A stretch of DNA of 64,000 bases. Source: Archangiaceae bacterium (GTDB lineage Bacteria > Myxococcota > Myxococcia > Myxococcales > Myxococcaceae). The stretch is taken from NCBI GenBank assembly GCA_016714225.1, contig JADJNS010000001.1, forward strand, positions 1 to 64,000. Direction: 5' to 3'. Under the pieces are notes generated by a model. It made no database searches. It was not told where the DNA came from and worked only from the letters and a program-made list of their open reading frames with translations. Both the position numbers and the translations under genes were made by a program. Shown piece by piece: positions 44,804-56,818 of this stretch. Each line of letters starts with the position of its first letter. Within the stretch, counting starts at the first letter, position 1.

Positions 44804-45537
44804 TGAAGAACCTGCTCTTGGCCGCGCTCTGCACGGCGGCGGCTTGCACCGCGAAAATCGACGACGGCGGGCGAGCGCCGCCGAGCATCAGCACCACCGA
44901 CACCGACGTGCCTCCGTTCGACCACGGCGGCCTGGGCGGCAGCTCAGGAGGTAGCGGCGGCGGCACCGGCGGCGGCTCGGGGGCTTCGTCGACCAGCTCG
45001 GGCGCCCAGCGCCTCTCGGTGAGCCAGCTGCGCAGCTCGCTGCCGGTGGTGCTCGGCAGCGACGGCGCCGGAGCGCCGGTGACCTGGAAGATTGGCACCG
45101 CGGTGGGCTTCGACGCGCGCTCGGCCACCCTGGGCGAGGCCGACTACCTCACCCGCGTCGACGACGACCTCGAGCCGTCTCCGCTGTACCTCAAGTTCAT
45201 GTTCGACATGGCGCGCGACAGCTGCAACCGGGTCATCGTGGCCGACGCCGCCCGCGCGCAGACCGCCCGAGTGCTCACCCGCTGGGCCGGCGCGACCGAC
45301 ACCGTCGCCAGCAACAAGGCCGCGGTCGACAAGAACCTGCGCAGCCTGCGGCTCGCGTTTCACGGCGTGAAGGTGGCCGACGGCGACGAGGCCGGCATCG
45401 CCCCGTACCGCAAGCTGTTCGACGACGCGGTGAAGTCGTCGGCCGGCACCGGGGCCATCGACGCCGGCGACGTGACCGAGGGCTGGCGCGCGGTGTGCGT
45501 CGCGCTGCTCACCGCTCCCGAGTACCACTTCTACTGA
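44803..45537 (+). CDS. Lipoprotein of the DUF1501-linked operon
   Basis: 244 residues; ATG 44803 overlaps the previous stop (TGATG). MKNLLLAALCTAAAC is a lipoprotein signal, then a Gly/Ser-rich linker (about 43-67) and a helical domain ending CVALLTAPEYHFY, which resembles the last motif of DUF1592/1585-type proteins. No CxxCH is present. It probably works with the preceding CxxCH proteins. Family otherwise unrecognised. Confidence 0.75.
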   Translation: MKNLLLAALCTAAACTAKIDDGGRAPPSISTTDTDVPPFDHGGLGGSSGGSGGGTGGGSGASSTSSGAQRLSVSQLRSSLPVVLGSDGAGAPVTWKIGTAVGFDARSATLGEADYLTRVDDDLEPSPLYLKFMFDMARDSCNRVIVADAARAQTARVLTRWAGATDTVASNKAAVDKNLRSLRLAFHGVKVADGDEAGIAPYRKLFDDAVKSSAGTGAIDAGDVTEGWRAVCVALLTAPEYHFY

Positions 45538-45551
45538 GGAAGACTTTGACC

Positions 45552-46970
45552 ATGAACCGCACGAGTCGCCGCAGCTTCCTCGAGATTGCCTCGCTGCTCT
45601 CAGGGGGCCTCTTCTTCAAAGAGACCTTCCTCGGCAACGCCGCGCGCGCCGCGGGAGCCGACCCGCAGTTTCTCGTCATGGCGTACTTCGGAGGCGGCTG
45701 GGACCAGCTGCTCGCGCTCGACCCGCGCGACGCCACCGCCGCGCAGTACCAGTACGCCGCGGCGCGCGCCGCGGGCGGCTCGGGCATCTACCCCGCCTAC
45801 GCCGACATGCTGGCGGGCGACGTGCTGATGCAGCCGGCGATGACCGCCACCGCCGGCACCGGCGTGCAGGTGCGCGGCGGGTTGACCTTCGGCCCGGCGA
45901 TGCCCGACTCGCTGCTCGCGAGCTCGGCCGACCTGGCCATCGTGCGCGGCATGTCGATGGACACGCTGACCCACGAGGTCGGCCGGCGCTACCAGCTCAC
46001 CGGCAAGTTCCCCCGCGGGCTGGTGGCGAACGGCAGCTCGCTCAACACGGTGTGGACGGCCGAGACCGCAGGCCTGGGAGACCTGCCCAACCTCGCCATC
46101 TCGACCGAGTCGTACAACGAGACGTACCCGGCGGCGGCCACTGCGGTGAAGGTGACCAGCGCGGCCGACGTGCGCACGGTGCTGCAGCCGCAGGCGGTGA
46201 GCCCGATTCTCAAGACCGGCAGCGAGAGCGCGCTGCAGGCATGGGAAGCCGGCAGCGACAGCTGCGAAGCCCACGGCTACGACGCGACCGGGCTGGTGAC
46301 CGCGTTTCGCGCCAGCAAGGCGCAGGCGCGCAAGATGACCAACTCGAGCGCGGCGGCGAGCTTCAACTTCACCTTCCCGGTGCCGGCAGCGCTGACCGGG
46401 CTGTACGGCGCGTTCAACCTCAACGCGGCGCCCGACCTGCTCACCCCGCGCGGCAAGGCGGCGCTCGCGGCGCAGGCGATGACCCAGGGCATCTCGAACG
46501 TCGTGTCGATTCAGCTCGCCAACGACCTCGACGACCACTTCGACGAGGCGGGCTCGCAGTCGGTGCAGCTGCGCGACGGCTTCGACGCGCTGGGGCGGCT
46601 CATCAACTACCTCAAGGCGACGGTGGTGCCGGGTTCGACCAAGAGCTACTGGCAGTGCACCACCCTGATGGCGTTCAGCGAGTTCTCGCGCACGCCGATG
46701 ATCAACTCGCGCGACGGGCGAGACCACCACCTCGCCGCGTCGATGCTGCTGGGCGGCCCGGGCCTCAAGACCAACCAGGTGTTCGGCGCCACCAGCGACA
46801 AGGGCATGAACGCGCAGAAGTTCAACTTCACCACCGGCGCGCTCGACGCCACCAACGGCGCGCTGATTCGGCCGCCCGACGTGCACGCCACCCTGCTCCA
46901 CTCGATGGGCCTGCCGTACGACCACCTCTCGAACCAGAGCCCCAGGCTGATTTCCAAGCTGCTCAAGTAG
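45552..46970 (+). CDS. DUF1501 family Tat-exported protein
   Basis: 472 residues, 14 bp after the lipoprotein gene. The N-terminus NRTSRRSFLEIASLLSGGLF is a twin-arginine signal. The mature part has FLVMAYFGGGWDQLLALDPR and later FSEFSRTPMINSRDGRDHHL, both typical of DUF1501, a branch of the sulfatase/phosphatase-like superfamily. Partner of the three preceding genes, parallel to DUF1552 at 1279-2757. Substrate unknown. Confidence 0.88.
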   Translation: MNRTSRRSFLEIASLLSGGLFFKETFLGNAARAAGADPQFLVMAYFGGGWDQLLALDPRDATAAQYQYAAARAAGGSGIYPAYADMLAGDVLMQPAMTATAGTGVQVRGGLTFGPAMPDSLLASSADLAIVRGMSMDTLTHEVGRRYQLTGKFPRGLVANGSSLNTVWTAETAGLGDLPNLAISTESYNETYPAAATAVKVTSAADVRTVLQPQAVSPILKTGSESALQAWEAGSDSCEAHGYDATGLVTAFRASKAQARKMTNSSAAASFNFTFPVPAALTGLYGAFNLNAAPDLLTPRGKAALAAQAMTQGISNVVSIQLANDLDDHFDEAGSQSVQLRDGFDALGRLINYLKATVVPGSTKSYWQCTTLMAFSEFSRTPMINSRDGRDHHLAASMLLGGPGLKTNQVFGATSDKGMNAQKFNFTTGALDATNGALIRPPDVHATLLHSMGLPYDHLSNQSPRLISKLLK

Positions 46971-46980
46971 GGGCCGCGCG

Positions 46981-47000
46981 CCCTGAGCGAAGTCGAAGGG
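46981..47000. repeat. REP-like element, copy 1
   Basis: CCCTGAGCGAAGTCGAAGGG, 11 bp after the DUF1501 stop. The 12 bases CCCTGAGCGAAG recur, inverted, at 47138-47149. This motif is a recognised dispersed repeat in many high-GC genomes. Confidence 0.65.
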
Positions 47001-47114
47001 TGCAGTCGCCCGACGAAGGCTGAGCAGCAGATACTCCCTCGTATTGCTGCGCGACGCTCTGCTGCTTGAAGCACGGAGTATGCGCTGCCCCGCGTTCCAG
47101 CGGCGACGGCACCC

Positions 47115-47143
47115 GTTCGAACTTCGCGGCTTCGCCGCTTCGC

Positions 47144-47149
<6 letters not shown>
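47115..47149. repeat. REP-like element, copy 2, inverted, overlapping a stop codon
   Basis: GTTCGAACTTCGCGGCTTCG then CCGCTTCGCTCAGGG. It contains the self-complementary CGCGGCTTCGCCGC core and the inverse of copy 1. Its right end (TCA at 47144-47146) supplies the TGA stop of the reverse-strand kinase gene. Confidence 0.65.
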
Positions 47150-49078
<1,929 letters not shown>

Positions 49079-49090
49079 GGGGCCCCGTTG

Positions 49091-50401
<1,311 letters not shown>

Positions 50402-50500
50402 GTCGCGCGCGAAGCATAGCCAAGCCCAGCGTTCTCTGAGCCCTCAACCGGCAGATCGCCCGGTGCAGCGGTTTTTTCACCCCTGCTAGGCTCGCCCGCC

Positions 50501-52771
50501 GTGAAGCTCGGCGTCTGCCGCCACTGCGGTGCCACCCTGATGCAAGGCGCGTTCGGCTGCCTGGGGTGTGGCCGGCTGGTCGACGAGCACGACCTCACCG
50601 AGCACACCTCGGGCTTCTCGAACCAGACGCAGCTGGGCACCAAGGTGCGCGACGCGCTGTTGGATCAGCGGTGGCGCCTGGTGCAGCCGCTCGGCCGCGG
50701 CAAGCGCGCCACCACCTGGCTCGCCCACGACGTGCCGTTCGACCGGCGGGTGGTGGTGAAGCTGCTCGACGAGTCGTACGCCCAGAACACCGAGGTCATC
50801 GACCGCTTCGAGCTGAACGCGCGGCGCCTCGCCTCGATCGAGCACCGCAACGTGGTGGCGGTGCTGGCGCTGGGCCGCCACCAGGGCCTGCCCTTCGTGG
50901 CGATGCGGCAGGCCGAGGGCCACTCGCTCGCCGAGCACCTGCACGCCCAGGGCGGCAGGCTGCAGCCCGCCGAGGCCGCCTTCATCGTCTCCCAGCTGGC
51001 CGAGGCGTTCGAGGCGGTGCACCAGCGCGGCGGCCCGCAGGGCGGGCTGCAGCCGCGCAGCATCTTCGTCTCCGACGAAGCGCGGGTGACGCTGCTCGAC
51101 GTGCGGGTCGCGAAAGAGCCGACCTCCGACTTCTCGGACCCCACCACCCGGGTGACCGAGCGGCTCGAGTGGGTGGCCTCAGAGGTGCTCGCCGGCGGTG
51201 AGCCCACGGTGCGCTCCGACGGCTTCACCCTGGGGTGCGTGGCGTGGGAGCTGCTGATGGGGGCGCCGCCCTCGCGCGGCACGCTCGAAGAGCTGCTCAC
51301 CCGCCGCTCGGGCGCGGTGCCGCCGCTGCCGGCCGAGGTGCCCGAAGCGCTGCGCGCCGCCATCGCCCGCGCCACCCACCCCGACGCCGCCCAGCGCTTC
51401 GCCACCGCCAGCGAGCTGGCCCAGGCGCTGGCCGCTTTGGCCTCGCAGTACCTGCCCCCGAAGCGGCCGGTGGTGGCCCCGCCCGAGGCGATGCTCGACA
51501 TCGTGGTCGGCGAAGAGCTCACCAGCGAGTCGACCCGCCCCGGCGACGAAGAGCCCACCCAGTACGCCGCCGACCTGCCGATTCAGGCGCGGCCGCTCGC
51601 TGGCGCGCTGCCGCGCCTGATGCCGAGCAGCTCGCGCACCGCGCTCGACCGTGAGCCGCGGGGCGCCCTCAGCGGCTCGCGCTCGGCGCTCGAGCCGCCG
51701 CCCCGGCTGATTGCCCCCGGCGAGCGCAACGGCCCCAGCGGTGCCCGCGTCGCGCTCGACGGCGTGGCCCCGCGCACCGAAGGCAAGAGCGGTCAGCGCT
51801 CGGCGCTCGACGGCGTGGCGCCCCGCACCGAGGGCAAGAGCGGTCAGCGTGCGGCGCTCGACGGCGTGGCGCCCCGCACCGAAGGCAAGAGCGGCCAGCG
51901 CGCGGCGCTCGACGGCGTGGCGCCCCGCACCGAGGGCAAGAGCGGGCAGCGCCTGGCGCTGGGCACCGCCACCAAGAGCGGCTCGCGGCAGGCGCTGAGC
52001 CCTTCTGAGGCCGCGGCGGCGAAGAGCGGCGCGCGACCGGCGGTGGTGCTCGACGGAGTAGCGGCGAAGAGCGGCCCGCGCGCGGCGCTGCCCGAGACCA
52101 CCGAGCCGACCGGGCTGCCGCTGCGCGACGCGACGGTGGCGAGCGCCGACCTGCGCGCGCTGCTGCCGCCCGACTCGGAGGCACCGACGCGGCTCAAGTC
52201 AGACCCGCGCAGGCGCCGCGCCGCGGTGACGGTGGCCGCGGCGGTGCTGGTCACCCTGGTCGGCCTCTACGTGTGGGTGGCCTGGGAGCCGGCGCGCGTC
52301 GAGCCGCCGGCGCCGGTGCCGATGCAGCGGGTGGCGGTGAAGGGCGGGCTCGACACCGTGCCGGCGCCGGCGCCCGAGCCCGCGCGCTCACCGACCCTCG
52401 ACACGGTGACGGCCACCGAGACGATTCAGGACCGCAAGCTGAACTTCGACAAGGCGTTCACCGACGAGCCCGGCAAGGGCAAGGGCCGCTCGAAGGCCAC
52501 TGCCCGGTTCAAGCCCATCTACGCGCCCTACTTCGGCATGGAGAAGTACGGCGAGCTGCAGGTGGTGGTGCTCTACAACGGCAAAGAGGCGAGCGCCGAC
52601 ATCAGCATCGACGGAGAGCTGATCGGCCCCAGCCCGATTTTCCGGCCGCTCAAGCCCGGCACGCACATCATCTCGCTCGAGCGCAGGCCGCTCGAGCCGG
52701 TGAGGGTGCCCGCCCAGGTGCCCGAGGGCAAGACGGTGCGCATGGAGATTGAGCTCGTGCCGCTGGAGTGA
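50501..52771 (+). CDS. Zinc-ribbon pseudokinase with tandem repeats, membrane anchor and PEGA domain
   Basis: 756 residues from GTG 50501. The zinc ribbon uses Cys6, Cys9, Cys20 and Cys23. The kinase fold (about 57-310) keeps VVVK (Lys87), but the catalytic loop reads QGGLQPRSI (180-188) instead of HRDLKPxNI, and DFG is DVR (200-202). Both catalytic Asp237-type and metal-binding Asn equivalents are lost, so it should not phosphorylate. Residues 418-485 are four 17-residue repeats (ALDGVAPRTEGKSGQR plus one). The wider region ~378-530 has ten copies of a (S/G)xRxAL motif. A membrane segment (about 576-597) and a PEGA-like domain (about 680-756) follow. Confidence 0.9.
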   Translation: MKLGVCRHCGATLMQGAFGCLGCGRLVDEHDLTEHTSGFSNQTQLGTKVRDALLDQRWRLVQPLGRGKRATTWLAHDVPFDRRVVVKLLDESYAQNTEVIDRFELNARRLASIEHRNVVAVLALGRHQGLPFVAMRQAEGHSLAEHLHAQGGRLQPAEAAFIVSQLAEAFEAVHQRGGPQGGLQPRSIFVSDEARVTLLDVRVAKEPTSDFSDPTTRVTERLEWVASEVLAGGEPTVRSDGFTLGCVAWELLMGAPPSRGTLEELLTRRSGAVPPLPAEVPEALRAAIARATHPDAAQRFATASELAQALAALASQYLPPKRPVVAPPEAMLDIVVGEELTSESTRPGDEEPTQYAADLPIQARPLAGALPRLMPSSSRTALDREPRGALSGSRSALEPPPRLIAPGERNGPSGARVALDGVAPRTEGKSGQRSALDGVAPRTEGKSGQRAALDGVAPRTEGKSGQRAALDGVAPRTEGKSGQRLALGTATKSGSRQALSPSEAAAAKSGARPAVVLDGVAAKSGPRAALPETTEPTGLPLRDATVASADLRALLPPDSEAPTRLKSDPRRRRAAVTVAAAVLVTLVGLYVWVAWEPARVEPPAPVPMQRVAVKGGLDTVPAPAPEPARSPTLDTVTATETIQDRKLNFDKAFTDEPGKGKGRSKATARFKPIYAPYFGMEKYGELQVVVLYNGKEASADISIDGELIGPSPIFRPLKPGTHIISLERRPLEPVRVPAQVPEGKTVRMEIELVPLE
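51752..51955. repeat. Four tandem 51-bp coding repeats
   Basis: Units at 51752-51802, 51803-51853, 51854-51904 and 51905-51955, differing by only a few synonymous or last-codon changes. Each encodes ALDGVAPRTEGKSGQR plus Ser/Ala/Leu. No spacers, so not CRISPR. Near-identity suggests recent expansion or gene conversion. Confidence 0.9.
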
Positions 52772-52799
52772 GGCCGCGCATCACCGTCAGCGCCTCACC

Positions 52800-53912
52800 T
52801 CACGGTTCTTTGCAGCCGCCGATGCCCAGAAAGCACGGCCGCCGCAGATACCGGTAGTCGTTGCGCATCTTGTCGGGAATGTCGGGGTTGCCGTTCACGG
52901 TCTGGGTGCCGGTGGTGTTGAAGTGGCAGGTGCGGCACCGGGCGGGAATCGGCGTGTCCGGCGAGAGCATGTCGCCGTAGTCGCTCTCGACGCCGGCGTA
53001 GCTCATGTAGAAGTTCTGCTCGTTGTGCAGGCGCTTCATGTTGCTCATGCGCCGCTGAAACTTCGCCGACGCCGCTTCGCCGGGGTCGCCGGCCTGGTAG
53101 TTCGGCTTGTCTCCGCTGGCGAGGAACACGCGCCGCACCATGTCGCGGTAGGGCAGGTTGTTGTTCGGGTGCGAGGTCTGCGTGTCCGTCTCGAGCGGCA
53201 GCGGCAGGTTGTGGGTAATCGGCGCTCCGCGGCGGCCGTCGACCGCCCAGTCTCCCAGCAGCACCGCGTAGGCCTCGGGGCAGCGCCCGTTCTTCGCCCG
53301 GCCCGCGCCGCACAGCAGAATCGAGCCGTCGGTGTACATCGGGGTCTTGAAGAACCCCTTGCCCGGGTCATCCAAGAAGGTCTGGGGCAGCTGCCACGGC
53401 GAGGCGAAGGCGCTGGCCGTGCACATCGTGGCGGGCCGCGCCTTGAAGAGGTTGCGCAGCTCGTTGGTGACCCGCGCCGGAGTCGCCCCGCGGCCATCGT
53501 CGTAGGTGGTGCGCGCCGGCGAGTCGAACGCCAGCGGGGTGCGGCCCGCGCCCGGCGCACAGGTCATGCGCAGCCCGCTGCCGCGCGCCAACAGGCGCCG
53601 GGTGCCAGACCCGTTGCCGCGCACCCCGTCGAAGTCGGCGTAGCGCGAGGTGGTCTGCGCCGACGCGCCGTTGATGGCCGCGTTGTAATCGGAGTTGCCC
53701 GAGGCGTTGTTGGCCACCGAGTAGTCGTCGACCTTGCGGCCGGCGGCGTTCCACACGCCCGACGACGCCGCCTCTTGCACCTTGGTGGTGAGAAACGAGA
53801 CCTCGCTCATCCACAGGCCGAGCAGGGTGACCGTCACCCACAAGAGCGAGCCGATGGCCAGCTCGACGGTGGCCGCGCCGCGCGGGCGCCTGTTGGCGAA
53901 GGGTCGGCTCAC
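52800..53912 (-). CDS. TadE-like pseudopilin-domain protein with CxxCH motif
   Basis: 370 residues; GTG 53912 overlaps the upstream TadG-like stop (GTGA). Residues ~9-40 (RGAATVELAIGSLLWVTVTL) are the TadE-type N-terminal membrane helix with the conserved Glu. The long extracytoplasmic part has paired Cys and, near the C-terminus, ARCRTCHFNTTGTQT, a CxxCH that could bind haem or zinc. A haem motif is unusual in a pilin-like protein. Last gene of a three-gene Tad-like group. Confidence 0.75.
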   Translation of the reverse strand: MSRPFANRRPRGAATVELAIGSLLWVTVTLLGLWMSEVSFLTTKVQEAASSGVWNAAGRKVDDYSVANNASGNSDYNAAINGASAQTTSRYADFDGVRGNGSGTRRLLARGSGLRMTCAPGAGRTPLAFDSPARTTYDDGRGATPARVTNELRNLFKARPATMCTASAFASPWQLPQTFLDDPGKGFFKTPMYTDGSILLCGAGRAKNGRCPEAYAVLLGDWAVDGRRGAPITHNLPLPLETDTQTSHPNNNLPYRDMVRRVFLASGDKPNYQAGDPGEAASAKFQRRMSNMKRLHNEQNFYMSYAGVESDYGDMLSPDTPIPARCRTCHFNTTGTQTVNGNPDIPDKMRNDYRYLRRPCFLGIGGCKEP

Positions 53913-56011
53913 TGAATGCCCTGAAACCCTTTCAGGCGCAGCTTGCGCAGCGCGGCGGCCGCGGTGTCGAGCGAGCTCGACTGCAGCATGCGCCGCGCCT
54001 CGTTGATGCGGCGGTTGCCCGGGGTGGCGTCGCCGTTCGCCGCGCTGCGTGGCCCGACCGAGTCTTCGTCGATGTCGATGGGCACCAGGGTGGCGTGCCA
54101 GAACGGGTTGAGCAGGTTGGGCGGCTCTTGCCAGCTCACGCACCCGGCGGGAAACGGCCGGCCGAGCGGGGGGCGCCGGTTCAGGCCCCGGTCTGACTGC
54201 CAGTTGTCGCAGCGGCGGTGGTAGTAGGCCATGCCGGTGCCGAGGGCGACCATCGGCTGGTCGCCCGCTTTGAGGAAGTCGACCTCGGCGCCCGAGCCCG
54301 AGCTCGAGAACTTGAACCCGATGTCGAGGTTCCACGGGTCTCGGGTCATGCCGCCGCCCGAGTTGGCGCGGGTCATCAGCACCGGCGTCTTGGGCTGACC
54401 GAACGCGCCCGACGCGCCGTCGCGGTCGATGCCGGTGTCGGGGTCGGGGCCGTTCTGCGGGAAGAGAAAGCCGAAGCCGCCGGGCATCACGCCCAGGTCG
54501 TCGATTTCTTCGCCGGGCGCGTGCTCGATGTCGTTGAGCTCGGCGGGGTGGCGGTGCCACGGGTGGCACAAGAAGCCGATGTTGTGGCTCGCCACCTCGT
54601 AGCCCTCGTCGTTCTTGAGCACGCCGTGCAGCACCTTGTCGCCGTTGATGAAGTAGTTGCGCGCGCCGTCGCCGGGCTCGGTGCCGCGCGACTTGGTGCC
54701 CTCGACCCATTCGTGCTGCGACTCGGGAAAGCGGCTGCCGTTGTTCGCGTGCACCCGCGCGTAGGCGAAGATGTTCACCGAGCGCTCCTGCACGCCGCAG
54801 GGGCCGCGGTAGGTGATGTAGATGCTGGCGTTCTGCTTGCCCGAGGCGTACTCGACGCCGATTTCACGCGCCGGGGTCATGCGCCACGCGAGGGCCGGGT
54901 CGTAGGGCTTGGGGTCGTCGGCCGGCGGGTCGTTCTCGTCTTCTTCGGTCGGCACGTCGGGGCCGGAAATCTGGTCGAGCTCGTCGAGGTAGCCGTTGTC
55001 GTCGGGGTTGGTGTCACCGTCGAGCTCGGCGGCGGCCGAGCCACGCTCCATCCACGTGGCGAGCAGGCCCTGGGTGAAGCGGAAGGTGAAGCGCTCGGCG
55101 GGCCAGCGGTTGTTCATCACCCGCTGAATCATGCGCAGGGTGGCGATGACGCGGTACGGCCGGTACTTGCGGTAGTGCTCGCCCCCCGAGAGAAACGAGC
55201 CGCTCATCACGAAGCGGCTGCCGCGCGAGCCCATCGCCGCGTGGGCCATCGGGGTGAGCGCGTTGCGGGTCGAGGCCAGCGCGCCGTTCACCTCGCGCCA
55301 GCCGGGCGGCAGCAGCGGCGCGCCCTTCTTGATGGCGTAGGGGAAGATGTCGGGCGAGGTCGGGGTGCCGAGCGCGGCGGCGGCGACCGCGCGGGTGCCG
55401 TCGCGGTCGTGCAGGTGCTTCTCGAGCTGGGTCTTGAGGTCGCGCTGCACCTCGACCAGGTCGCGCACCGCCGAGCGCACGTCTTCGCTCTCGCGCGCCA
55501 CGCGCTGGTCGAGCTGACCCAGGCCGGGGTTCAGGTGGTGAAAGCAGTCTTTGCAGAACGAGAGGTCGAGGTCGGTGTTGTTGCGCCCGCTCCACAGCGC
55601 GAACGAGGCGTGCATGAACATGTTGCGCGCCTCGGTGAGCTCTTGCTGCCGCCGCGCCTCGGCGCCGCCGCTGCCGCAGACGGGGCTGCCGTGGCCCGGC
55701 GAGGCGAAGCGCATCTTGTTGAGCGAGTCGGCGAAGGCGTCGAAGTAGGCCGGCACCATGCTGCCGAAGGCCATGTTGGCCTGAATGCCGAGCATCACCA
55801 CCCAGTGGCTGACGATGGTGCGGTTGATGAGCCCCATCTCGTTCATCGCGCGGGCGGTGGAGACCGCGTCGTTGTAGGCGGCCACGTCGACCACCGTCTG
55901 CAGCTCGAGCTTCTGGCGCACCCGCATGGTGATGGAGATGGTCATGAAGGCCATCACCACGATGAGCAGCATGGTCAGCGCGAGCAGGGCGAGCGTCTGT
56001 CCGCGTCGCAT
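53909..56011 (-). CDS. TadG-like protein
   Basis: 700 residues. The start MRRGQTLALLALTMLLIVVM and the following QKLELQTVVDVAAYNDAVSTARAMNEMGLIN are typical of the TadG-like N-terminal helix. The rest is a large extracytoplasmic domain with an Asp/Glu-rich segment (about 365-390: NPDDNGYLDELDQ, PTEEDENDPPADD) that may bind Ca2+, and scattered Cys (FCKDCFHH). No vWF-A MIDAS was recognised. Translationally coupled to the following TadE-like gene. Confidence 0.8.
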   Translation of the reverse strand: MRRGQTLALLALTMLLIVVMAFMTISITMRVRQKLELQTVVDVAAYNDAVSTARAMNEMGLINRTIVSHWVVMLGIQANMAFGSMVPAYFDAFADSLNKMRFASPGHGSPVCGSGGAEARRQQELTEARNMFMHASFALWSGRNNTDLDLSFCKDCFHHLNPGLGQLDQRVARESEDVRSAVRDLVEVQRDLKTQLEKHLHDRDGTRAVAAAALGTPTSPDIFPYAIKKGAPLLPPGWREVNGALASTRNALTPMAHAAMGSRGSRFVMSGSFLSGGEHYRKYRPYRVIATLRMIQRVMNNRWPAERFTFRFTQGLLATWMERGSAAAELDGDTNPDDNGYLDELDQISGPDVPTEEDENDPPADDPKPYDPALAWRMTPAREIGVEYASGKQNASIYITYRGPCGVQERSVNIFAYARVHANNGSRFPESQHEWVEGTKSRGTEPGDGARNYFINGDKVLHGVLKNDEGYEVASHNIGFLCHPWHRHPAELNDIEHAPGEEIDDLGVMPGGFGFLFPQNGPDPDTGIDRDGASGAFGQPKTPVLMTRANSGGGMTRDPWNLDIGFKFSSSGSGAEVDFLKAGDQPMVALGTGMAYYHRRCDNWQSDRGLNRRPPLGRPFPAGCVSWQEPPNLLNPFWHATLVPIDIDEDSVGPRSAANGDATPGNRRINEARRMLQSSSLDTAAAALRKLRLKGFQGIQ

Positions 56012-56028
56012 GAGGGCTCCTGGTGTCT

Positions 56029-56733
56029 TCACGGGTAGGGAGGACAGGCGGCCGAGCGGAAGTTCTCGGCGCGAGCGGGGGTCATCATCTTCATCGAGTA
56101 GGTGACCTCGATGGGGGCGGTGTAGTGGCGGCGCGCGGCGCGGGCGAGCAGCTCGCCGGCGAGGCTGGGGGCGATGGAGCCTCCGGCGTCCCAGTTGGTG
56201 GTGCTCTGGGTGGGCATCAAGGGGTTGACCTTGCCGGCGGTGCGAAGGCCGAAGTAGCCCAGCATCAAGCGGCTCCACACCCAGTTCGCGAAGGGGATGC
56301 GCAGGGGGTACCAGAACACCATGCGCGTCTCGAGGGTGGTGGGGTTGTTGCTCTCCATGTCGAAGAACTCTTCTTCTTCGCGGTCAGGCGGGCGCGGGCT
56401 CTCGCGGATCAGCCAGAAGATGCTCTCGTTGCGGCCGTCGTCGAGCCCCGGCACGAAGCGGCCGTTGCGGCGGGCGAAGAAGCCGTCGGCCACCTGGTCG
56501 GGCGTGCGCGCCACGGTGAAGGTCGGCAAGAGCGCCGCGACCGCGGTGTGGCGCATCGCGGTGCAGTCTCCGTAGCGCAGCGCGCCGGCGCGGGTCGAGC
56601 GCGCGAGCGCGTACTGCGCCATCGCCCGGCCCTGCAGCATCATGAAGAGCTGAATGGTGCCGAGCACCATGAAAACAACCAGGGGCAGTGTCAAAGCGCT
56701 CTCGACCATGGCCTGCCCGGCGTCCCGCTTCAT
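56029..56733 (-). CDS. TadE-like pseudopilin
   Basis: 234 residues from ATG 56733 (ATG 56787 is possible). The N-terminus MKRDAGQAMVESALTLPLVV and on is the classic TadE membrane helix with conserved Glu. The remainder has no recognised domain. 17 bp separate it from the TadG-like gene. No tadA ATPase, tadB/C or secretin gene is in the window, so the export machinery must be encoded elsewhere. Confidence 0.8.
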   Translation of the reverse strand: MKRDAGQAMVESALTLPLVVFMVLGTIQLFMMLQGRAMAQYALARSTRAGALRYGDCTAMRHTAVAALLPTFTVARTPDQVADGFFARRNGRFVPGLDDGRNESIFWLIRESPRPPDREEEEFFDMESNNPTTLETRMVFWYPLRIPFANWVWSRLMLGYFGLRTAGKVNPLMPTQSTTNWDAGGSIAPSLAGELLARAARRHYTAPIEVTYSMKMMTPARAENFRSAACPPYP

Positions 56734-56818
56734 CCGTCCCGAGCCCTCGTATGACGCATGTTCGTTCGCGGCGGTGGAAACCGGCATCGGGCGAGTGGCC
56801 AGACGCAACTGTGGGGTT

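Noticed and set aside
47115..47135. tRNA T-loop-like GTTCGAA
   Set aside because: Part of a REP-like repeat; no acceptor, D or anticodon arms can be drawn around it.
51752..51955. CRISPR-like array
   Set aside because: The 51-bp units are directly adjacent with no spacers and keep an open reading frame inside a recognisable protein.
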